From Prevotella corporis DSM 18810 = JCM 8529 (lineage in GTDB: Bacteria; Bacteroidota; Bacteroidia; Bacteroidales; Bacteroidaceae), in assembly GCF_000430525.1 (NCBI RefSeq), contig NZ_KE387156.1, positions 62,001 through 126,000 on the forward strand: 64,000 bases of DNA, in the 5' to 3' direction. The notes under the pieces are model-generated. The model was not told the DNA's origin. It worked only from the letters and a program-made list of their open reading frames with translations, and ran no database searches. The position numbers and the translations under genes were made by a program. This document shows, in pieces, positions 16,483 to 24,100 of the stretch. Numbering within the stretch: position 1 is the first letter of the stretch; each line of letters begins with the position of its first letter.

Positions 16483-17733
16483 TCAATTGATGTCGATGTC
16501 GTAAAGGAAGTCGTTGTAAGGGTATTTGCGTACGTGTTGTTCGCGTACCTTTTTATACAGAATGTTTCTGAACTCATCAATGTTCTCCTTGTTTTTGGCT
16601 GATATGAAGAGACAATCTTCCGGCATCTTTGCCATCCATGTCCGTTTCAGCTCCTCAAGCGATACATTTTCCTTGGTTGCAGGAGTCAAGTCGTCGATAT
16701 CCTTCTCCTCCCATTGGTAATTGTCTATCTTGTTGAAGATTATCATCGATGGCTTGTCTGAGCAATCTAAATCTTTCAATGTCTCGTTGACAATCTTAAC
16801 TTGTTCTTCAAAGTCAGGGTGTGAGATGTCAACAACATGCAAAAGCAAGTCGGCCTCTCTCACCTCGTCCAGTGTGGATTTGAAAGAATCGACCAAGTCG
16901 GTTGGCAGTTTACGGATGAAGCCAACAGTATCGGCCAAAAGGAATGGCAGATTTTCCAAAACAACCTTACGGACTGTGGTATCGAGTGTGGCAAAAAGTT
17001 TATTCTCTGCAAACACCTCGCTCTTAGCCAGAAGGTTCATGATGGTTGATTTTCCGACATTGGTATATCCCACCAAAGCCACACGAACCATGCGGCCACG
17101 GTTTTTACGTTGTGTCACTTTCTGCTTGTCGATTTCCAACAATCTTTGTTTGAGCAACGACATGCGTTGAAGGATGATACGGCGGTCCATTTCCAACTGA
17201 GTCTCACCAGGACCACGGAGTCCCACTGATCCTTTCCCACCGCCAGAGCCAGAGCCGCCACCTTGTCGCTCAAGGTGAGTCCACAGACGCTGCAACCGTG
17301 GTAGCATATATCTGTATTGTGCCAATTCCACCTGTGTCTTGGCATTGGCTGTCTGTGCGCGCATGGCGAATATGTCGAGAATTAGCGATGTGCGATCCAA
17401 TATCTTTACCCCTAATTCCTTCTCTATGTTCCTAAGCTGTTTAGCTGAAAGCTCATCGTCGAATATGACCATTCCCACGGGGTCGTCCTCGTCTTCCTTC
17501 TGACTAATATATTCTTTGATTTCTTCCAGTTTTCCCTTACCCACGTATGTGGTCATGTTTGGTCCACCCGAACGTTGGGTAAATCGTTTGACAGTCACGG
17601 CTCCCGCAGTGTCTGCCAGAAATTCAAGTTCGTCAAGATATTCCTTGGTCTTGGCTTCGTTTTGCTCTTGGGTAATCAGTCCCACAAGCACAGCTGTCTC
17701 TGCCTTCGCCTCAGATATAACAAATTCCTTCAT
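16483..17733 (-). CDS. hflX: Ribosome-associated GTPase HflX
   Basis: HflX binds the 50S subunit and splits stalled or hibernating ribosomes, for instance after heat shock. Seen in 416 residues: the N-terminal HflX domain, a glycine-rich linker (~158-175) with the GLRGPGETQLE signature, then the G domain with G1 GYTNVGKST (222-230), G3 DTVGF (268-272) and G4 NKID (334-337). It is probably the first gene of the minus-strand run hflX, DUF4954, M16 peptidase, with an exact -7 box just upstream. Confidence 0.95.
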   Translation of the reverse strand: MKEFVISEAKAETAVLVGLITQEQNEAKTKEYLDELEFLADTAGAVTVKRFTQRSGGPNMTTYVGKGKLEEIKEYISQKEDEDDPVGMVIFDDELSAKQLRNIEKELGVKILDRTSLILDIFAMRAQTANAKTQVELAQYRYMLPRLQRLWTHLERQGGGSGSGGGKGSVGLRGPGETQLEMDRRIILQRMSLLKQRLLEIDKQKVTQRKNRGRMVRVALVGYTNVGKSTIMNLLAKSEVFAENKLFATLDTTVRKVVLENLPFLLADTVGFIRKLPTDLVDSFKSTLDEVREADLLLHVVDISHPDFEEQVKIVNETLKDLDCSDKPSMIIFNKIDNYQWEEKDIDDLTPATKENVSLEELKRTWMAKMPEDCLFISAKNKENIDEFRNILYKKVREQHVRKYPYNDFLYDIDIN

Positions 17734-17765
17734 TCAAATAGGACTATATAAATTAATGTTGGTTG

Positions 17766-17773
17766 CAAAGTTA
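17766..17773 (-). promoter_or_regulatory. hflX: -7 box upstream of hflX
   Basis: Minus strand TAACTTTG followed by C, an exact match to TAnnTTTG, 32 nt before the hflX start codon. Confidence 0.65.
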
Positions 17774-17880
17774 CTAAAAAGTTAAGAGTTGCTACGAGAG
17801 AGACATGAAGATTTTGAATCCGAATTGTTATTTTTTATAAATAATCTCCCCTACGTATGAATGTTTTTAATAGATTGTCT

Positions 17881-17888
17881 TACATTTG
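17881..17888 (+). promoter_or_regulatory. nagB: -7 box upstream of nagB
   Basis: TACATTTG fits TAnnTTTG and lies 44 nt before the nagB ATG. The nagB and hflX promoters face away from each other across ~110 bp. Confidence 0.55.
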
Positions 17889-17932
17889 TAGTCTAAAAGT
17901 GTTTATTTGTAATAATATGTATTAATAAGGTA

Positions 17933-18724
17933 ATGAGATTAATTATTCAGAAGAATTATGATTTGTTGTCAAAATGGGCAGCCAATCATGTGATAAAGCG
18001 AATCAACGATGCAAAGCCAACTTCCGCAAAACCATTTGTTTTAGGCTTACCGACAGGCTCTTCTCCGGAGGGAATGTATGCCGAGCTTGTGAAAGCAAAC
18101 AAAGAGGGAAGGATAAGTTTTAAGAATGTTGTTACATTCAACATGGATGAGTATGTGGGACTTGCCGAAAACCACCCTGAAAGTTATCATTCGTTCATGG
18201 CGCGTAATCTGTTCGACCATGTTGATATTCCACGTGAGAATATCCATATTTTAAACGGAAATGCGAAAGATTTGAAGGTTGAGTGTGAAAATTACGAGAG
18301 GATGATTCGTGAGGCTGGAGGTATCGACTTGTTTGTCGGAGGCATAGGCCCCGACGGACACATCGCATTCAACGAGCCGGGATCAAGTCTGACCAGCAGG
18401 ACCCGTGAAAAGAAGTTGATCAACGACACCATCATTGCCAACTCCCGCTTCTTCGACAACGATGTAAACAAAGTGCCAAAGTATGCGCTTACCGTTGGCG
18501 TGGGCACAGTGATGGATGCGCGTGAGGTGATGATTCTTGTCAATGGACACCACAAGGCCCGCGCCTTACAGGCAGCTGTTGAGGGTGCGGTTTCGTCTTG
18601 GTGGACCATCTCTGCGTTGCAGATGCACGAGCATGGTATTATCGTGGCCGACGATCTAGCCTGTGACGAGCTGAAAGTTGCTACTTACCGTTACTTCAAG
18701 GAGAAAGAAAAAGATAACCTCTAA
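17933..18724 (+). CDS. nagB: Glucosamine-6-phosphate deaminase
   Basis: Converts glucosamine-6-phosphate to fructose-6-phosphate and ammonia in amino-sugar catabolism. The 263-residue length is normal. Visible active-site elements are the phosphate loop GLPTGSSP (~38-45), the NMDEYVG stretch with Asp72, and [16 protein letters not shown] carrying Asp141, His143 and Glu148. No nagA neighbour is present; the gene has its own promoter and terminator. Confidence 0.96.
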   Translation: MRLIIQKNYDLLSKWAANHVIKRINDAKPTSAKPFVLGLPTGSSPEGMYAELVKANKEGRISFKNVVTFNMDEYVGLAENHPESYHSFMARNLFDHVDIPRENIHILNGNAKDLKVECENYERMIREAGGIDLFVGGIGPDGHIAFNEPGSSLTSRTREKKLINDTIIANSRFFDNDVNKVPKYALTVGVGTVMDAREVMILVNGHHKARALQAAVEGAVSSWWTISALQMHEHGIIVADDLACDELKVATYRYFKEKEKDNL

Positions 18725-18778
18725 TAGTAGATTATCGTGTCGTTGTTAGGCTGAAGTTAAGATAAAGAAAAGTTGAAT

Positions 18779-18822
18779 GGTTAGAAAGTGACAATGTAAG
18801 TTGCTGCTTTCTAACCTTTTTT
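18779..18822 (+). terminator. Terminator of nagB
   Basis: GGTTAGAAAG (18779-18788) pairs with CTTTCTAACC (18807-18816), followed by six T. The right arm and T-run lie inside the promoter of the next gene. Confidence 0.85.
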
Positions 18823-18831
18823 ATACCTTTG
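18801..18831 (+). promoter_or_regulatory. Promoter of the BASS-type transporter gene
   Basis: TTG at 18801, a 20-nt spacer and TACCTTTG at 18824-18831. The -7 box lies 17 nt before the ATG. The promoter is interleaved with the nagB terminator. Confidence 0.7.
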
Positions 18832-18848
18832 CATCAATCTAAAGGTTT

Positions 18849-19829
18849 ATGAAACTAATAACGTTATTGAAGAAATGGACACTCCCCATGGCAATGCTGT
18901 GTGGTGTGACGGCTTATCTCATTTTTGCATTTGTTCCTTTTTTAGAGCCGGCAGCAGTTTTCTTCTCTCCGATATTGGACATGATTCTTCCGTTGTTCAT
19001 GTTCTTGATTCTCTATGTTACGTTTTGCAAGGTTGATTTCCGCAAGCTCGTTCCTGTCAGGTGGCATTTATGGGTTGGGGTCTTTCAGTTGCTTTTTGTC
19101 GCCATCATCGTTGGGGCTATTCTTGTCTTTGAAGTTAAAGGCAATGGCCTGATACTTCTTGAGTCGATTTTGGCCTGCATCATAGGGCCTTGCGCTGCCG
19201 CTGCCGCTGTTGTTACACTGAAGCTGGGGGGCAGTTTGGAGGAGATGACCACCTATATATTCCTTTCTAATTTCCTCTGTGCTGCGCTCATACCGATTTG
19301 TTTCCCTCTAATTGAGCCAGGAAATGGCATGGGATTCATGGCGTCGTTCCTGCTGATACTCTATAAAGTCTGTGCCATTTTGGTTGTTCCGATGCTGCTG
19401 GCTTATATTACCAAACACTTCAAACCCTTGCACAGATTCTATGAGTGGTTGATTGGTGTGAGAGACTTGAGCTTCTATCTTTGGGGATGTTCGCTCACTA
19501 TCGTCACTGGCACAACGATGAAGAACATTGTGCATGCTGATGCTGGTGTGCCCTTTCTGATTCTGATAGCTGCACTCGGATTTCTTGTCTGTGTTCTTCA
19601 GTTTGCAGTAGGCCGTTACATAGGTCATTTCTTCAAAAGCACAGTCAATGCCGGACAGTCGCTTGGACAGAAAAACACCGCCTTTGCCATTTGGATAGCC
19701 TATACTTACCTTAACCCACTGGCATCTGTTGGACCGGGCTGCTATATCTTATGGCAGAATCTTATCAACAGCGTTGAGATATGGTATTATGGCAAGCATG
19801 TCTCTGCCGATCAAGAGAGATCAGCCTGA
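18849..19829 (+). CDS. Bile acid:sodium symporter (BASS)-like transporter
   Basis: Integral membrane protein of 326 residues with about nine to ten hydrophobic helices. The GPCAAAAAVVTLKLGG stretch (~115-130) and the C-terminal NTAFAIWIAYTYLNPLASVGPG segment resemble the crossover helices of the BASS/SBF fold. Members import organic anions with sodium; substrates in Bacteroidota are mostly unknown, so none is assigned. It is a single-gene unit with its own promoter, convergent with ispH across a palindrome-rich region. Confidence 0.75.
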   Translation: MKLITLLKKWTLPMAMLCGVTAYLIFAFVPFLEPAAVFFSPILDMILPLFMFLILYVTFCKVDFRKLVPVRWHLWVGVFQLLFVAIIVGAILVFEVKGNGLILLESILACIIGPCAAAAAVVTLKLGGSLEEMTTYIFLSNFLCAALIPICFPLIEPGNGMGFMASFLLILYKVCAILVVPMLLAYITKHFKPLHRFYEWLIGVRDLSFYLWGCSLTIVTGTTMKNIVHADAGVPFLILIAALGFLVCVLQFAVGRYIGHFFKSTVNAGQSLGQKNTAFAIWIAYTYLNPLASVGPGCYILWQNLINSVEIWYYGKHVSADQERSA

Positions 19830-19893
19830 ATAGGTAGCGAGATTTGTCAAAATAATTTTCTGTTCGTTTTACTGAGGATTGGCTTTCGACGCA

Positions 19894-19992
19894 TGAAAGG
19901 TGACCTTTCACAGCCTCATAGGTCATCAATCGCAAGGCGAAAGATGACCTATGATTTGGTAATTTGTATATAGTTGAAAATAAGTAAATTAC
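19894..19992. repeat. Palindrome-rich intergenic repeat between convergent genes
   Basis: Contains the palindrome TGAAAGGTGACCTTTCA (19894-19910), then CATAGGTCATC (19917-19927) paired with GATGACCTATG (19943-19953). A block follows with AATTTGTATA and TAGTTGAAAATAAGTA (19961-19986), closely matched at 30962-30988. Probably a dispersed repeat that can also act as a bidirectional terminator. Confidence 0.65.
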
Positions 19993-20038
19993 AGATATCT
20001 AAAGCAAGTCTTGTTTGTAAAGTTTTTTCCGCATGCCG

Positions 20039-20995
20039 TCAAACTCCGCCTTTGTTGATAATGGCATTCCGGCATTCCTCCATCAACCATTTAGGAGTGC
20101 TTGTCGCTCCGCAGATTCCTACCGTCTTAACATCTCTGAACCATGACATGTCGATTTCTTCGGCACTCTCAATCTGATGAGAATTGGGGTTGACCCTAAG
20201 ACATTCGTGGAAAAGAACCTTGCCGTTGGAGCTTTTGCGCCCTGCTACAAACAGTATCAGGTCGTGACGGGCGGCAAACGAAGAAATGTTCGGCATGCGG
20301 TTGGCAACTTGTCGGCAAATGGTGTCGAAGCTGCGGAACGTCGCTTTTGGTGAAATGTGTTCTTGAATGTATTCTATGATCTTGTGGAACTCGTCCAGGC
20401 TCTTTGTCGTCTGCGAGTAGAGGTAGATGTCATGCGAGAAGTCAAGTTGCTTGACATCCTCGAACTTTTCGATAACGATGGCTTCGCTGTGGGTTTGGCC
20501 TACAAGTCCGAGAACTTCGGCATGGCCAGGCTTGCCGAAAATGACGATAGAGGCTTTTCTGCCATCCTCCTTCTGTAATAGGGAAGGGCAGCCGGCTTGT
20601 TCTTTCTTTTCGGCTATGCTCTCTTGAGGTGATGGGGTGGCGCTGATGTTTCTTCTCTTTTCATACTGGTTCTTGATTCTTCGTTGCAGCGCCAGAACCA
20701 CAGGACAGGTGGCATCGATAATCTCTATGTGGTTGCGCTTGGCCAGCTCGTATGTTTCGGGTGGTTCTCCGTGGGCTCGTAGGAGCACGGTGACATTGTG
20801 GAGTTGGCTGAGTTGCTCGTGATTGATGGTAATCAACCCCTTCTCTGTCAATCGCTCCACTTCCATACTGTTATGCACGATGTCGCCCAAACAATATAGC
20901 TTTGTACCCTTTTCCAATTCTTCTTCTGCTTTCTTGATGGCGGTAGTCACTCCGAAGCAGAAGCCGCTTCCATCGTCTATTTCTATTTGAAGCAT
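20039..20995 (-). CDS. ispH: 4-hydroxy-3-methylbut-2-enyl diphosphate reductase
   Basis: Iron-sulfur enzyme making IPP and DMAPP in the last step of the MEP isoprenoid pathway. The three cluster cysteines are visible at C13 (GFCFGV), C97 (ATCPVV) and C227 (DTICRQVANR). The C-terminal GATSTPKW motif is also present. At 318 residues it is longer than usual because of a low-complexity insertion at about residues 112-147, rich in Ser, Glu, Lys and Gln, between the second cysteine domain and the IVIFGKPGHAE strand. The 192-bp gap upstream shows no convincing gene; a weak TACCTTGC at ~21106-21113 may be its promoter. Confidence 0.93.
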   Translation of the reverse strand: MLQIEIDDGSGFCFGVTTAIKKAEEELEKGTKLYCLGDIVHNSMEVERLTEKGLITINHEQLSQLHNVTVLLRAHGEPPETYELAKRNHIEIIDATCPVVLALQRRIKNQYEKRRNISATPSPQESIAEKKEQAGCPSLLQKEDGRKASIVIFGKPGHAEVLGLVGQTHSEAIVIEKFEDVKQLDFSHDIYLYSQTTKSLDEFHKIIEYIQEHISPKATFRSFDTICRQVANRMPNISSFAARHDLILFVAGRKSSNGKVLFHECLRVNPNSHQIESAEEIDMSWFRDVKTVGICGATSTPKWLMEECRNAIINKGGV

Positions 20996-21187
20996 AGTTT
21001 AATTGTCATTGAAGTCCCAGGGAACTGCGTGTCCTCTGTGCTGGAAACTTGTTCATGGCGCTCCCGTTGTAGCCTCCTTTATCCAATTTGTCGTTCTATG
21101 TGTGGCAAGGTAGGCGTTTATAGGGCCTTTTCATTCATATTCCAGCCGTGGGGCATCCATTTCCCTGCGACTCCATCTTTGTAGGTC

Positions 21188-24100
21188 TTATTCTTTAACA
21201 GTCACTACGGCCGCTCTCGCTCTGCCAGAATACTCCGGAGAGTAGGCACATTGTGCCGTGCAAGTTCCTGTCTGGTAAGAGCCGACACGGTCGATGAAAT
21301 ACTCTGTTTCAACAATGTGAGTACCTTTTGCCATGCGGTCAAAGTAATAGTTCGTCGTATAATCTTTGGGTGCGATGTAATACCCGCCCCACTGATATCC
21401 GCTTAATTGTCTTGTGGGTTCAAGACATGCGGCGCGTTTGTCGATTACCTGAACGAAGTCGTAGTCGCGGTCGGCAGTTATGGTCAGGCGGACGAGTACT
21501 TTGTCACCCACTTTCAGTTCGTTGGCTCCCGTTTCCTTGTCATCCACAGTGACAGGAATGAGCTCTCGCTTGACTTTCAGCTCTGAGTTGGATGCCTGAA
21601 TGTCGGTAACTGGCTGGAAGAACTGCGCATAGACGGCTCCCCAGCTCGTTCCTGTGCTCGATTTCTCGGCTGTGAATGAGCTGACAGGCTTGCGGTCGGA
21701 ATCGGTCGCTCCGCCGTTGACTATCACTGGCTTGCTTACTTTTACATATCCCATACCGGCTGTTGCCTTTGGAGTTTCAATCTGCTTTCCATCCAGTTTC
21801 AAGACGGTCGCCTCTCCGTTGTCCATCGTCCAGTTTCCGTTGCTCATGAATGCCCAGATAGCATTCACCGAATTGATCGGAGTGTCCCAAGACTGGGTAC
21901 GTTTCGACTGTAAGAGCCAGCGTTGCATCTCCTGAACGGTCTGAATATCTTTCGGAACGATGGTCTTGAAAGCCTCAATGGCAGCCACTTCCGTTGGAAT
22001 CTTGTAGTCGTACCAGCTGTAAGCCTTCTTCGTTTCGAAGTATCTGCCTTTTTCTTCTGTGTAAACTGTATATTCCTTGATGCTTTGTAGGTATTCCTTG
22101 GCCTTCACCGACTGTCCGTATTGTTGGAGGATGACTGCCGTATTTGCCTTGCCGTAAATAGTAAGGTCAACGGGCTTTTTCGCCAACAGATTGATGAGAT
22201 AGGTTATGTCGGGCGTTGTCGGACGTTTGGCCAACGCATTGCTGTAGAGATAGTCACACAGTGCATCGGATGGGAAGAGGTTCTTGTGCCCATTCTTTTC
22301 AAGTCTCTTCAATTCCAGCACACGTTCTGCGACTTCCTTGTCAAGGAATCGGAAGGCACTGGTGAGCAGACCCTGTGTCTGTTGGTCGCTACTGCCCATG
22401 AGAACATTGAGGCGCGTGAGTGTCTTCACAATCTCAACCGTCATGTATAAGCTGCCTCTCATGCCTTGCCACCACGAGAAAGAACCGTCTGGATTCTGAA
22501 GTTTCTTCAGACTGTTCAGCGATGTGGTGAGATTGTTGCGCAGCTGATTCTCGTCGAAATATCGAATCATCATCTGCTTTTGCTCACTTTCATTCTCTGC
22601 ATCCATCACCCAAGGGGTCTCATTTAACACGAGTTCTTTCAGGTCTTGGTTCTTCTCCAGTGCCGACATCATTGATGTTTCGTTGCCGATTTCCGAGCGC
22701 CATTTGTCAATGGTTTGCTTAATCTTCGGCGAAACCTTCAGAATCTTGTTGGCAAGGTTATTGGCATAGTAAGCCGCAACCAAGCTAATGGCATTCTTTT
22801 CATTTGGATCAGCCACATATGGCAGAGCTTGTATCATCAACCAGTTAGGATTGTTGGTGTATTCGATGGTCAGCCGCTGGTCGGTGGTGTTCTTTGGGAA
22901 GAGTTTAGTCAGATCAACACTTTTAGTGCCTGCTTCATTCTGAGTGAAAGGATAGGTGTTGATGACATATTCTCTATTCGGAAGCACTGAAAGATATTGC
23001 TGTTCGCCGTCAGAATAGTCAGCTCCCTTTGCGAAAATACGAACGATGAGCAGTGATTGGTCAGCGGTCAGCTTTCGGCTATTGTTCTCTGACAACACAT
23101 CAGCCAAGGTGAATACGGCAGATGATGAGCCCTTTGGCTCAAGTACATAATCTTTACTGTCGCTATATAATACCTTTTCTGTGGCTGGGTCTATGATTTC
23201 GATAGTCGCTGTGCCATTGACTTGCTTGTCAGAGGTGTTGAAAATACGAGTGGCAACTGTGGCCTTGTCGCCCATACGCACGAAACGGGGCATGTTTGGC
23301 TGAACCATGACGGTCTTTTGAGCCACGATTTCGCTTTGAATCATTCCCGTATTGATGTCCTTGTCGTGAGCGATTCCTATGAAATGCCATGTTGTCAGGC
23401 TCTCTGGAAGTTTGAATTTCATACTCACATTGCCATCGTTGTCGGTCTCTAAGCGTGGGTAGAAGAAGGCCGTCTCATTGAGATTCTCTCTCAACTGTAC
23501 GTTGCCAGCTTGCGATTCCTTTGGTCTCTCACCACCTCCGGCCATTCCCTCTTCTTCATCTTTCACCATATTATCTTGTTTGATGACTGGTGCCGTGAGT
23601 TTCAGGGAGCTTCTGTTTTCCTTCGCTGACTCATTTTTAGCCTTTGACTGAACAGCTGCATTCATTGTCCTAAGGACGGGCTCTCTTCCGTAAGCGCTCG
23701 CGCCCCGAATCATAATGTTCGGACTTCCAAAGCTGTCTATGAACCTACCATCGAAGCCAGAAAAGTAGAGATTCATATCGTTTAGTGATTTAAATGGCTT
23801 GAGATAACCCATTGTAAGTGGATATGTCGTGATGCCTTCCCAATGCGCGTAAGGCAATGGGCTTGAGAATGTGGGCTTTAAAGTCCACGTATGTGCCAAA
23901 ATTTGGTCAAGACTCTTGTCGTACAAGGTTGCCATTAGTTGGGCCTTTGCTGCCTTTCCATCCTGATTCTGTATGGTAAGTATCCATTCTTCGTCTTGTC
24001 CTGGAACAAGACGATCGCGGAATGTCTTCCATTTCACCATCAATTGCTTGTCGGGTTGTGGGCGTTCAATTCTTGTACTGTGACTGTAGAACTCTCCTTC

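Noticed and set aside
20996..21187. Small gene or leader peptide upstream of ispH
   Set aside because: A 16-codon frame and a GGAGG are present, but spacing is poor and there is no sign of attenuation.
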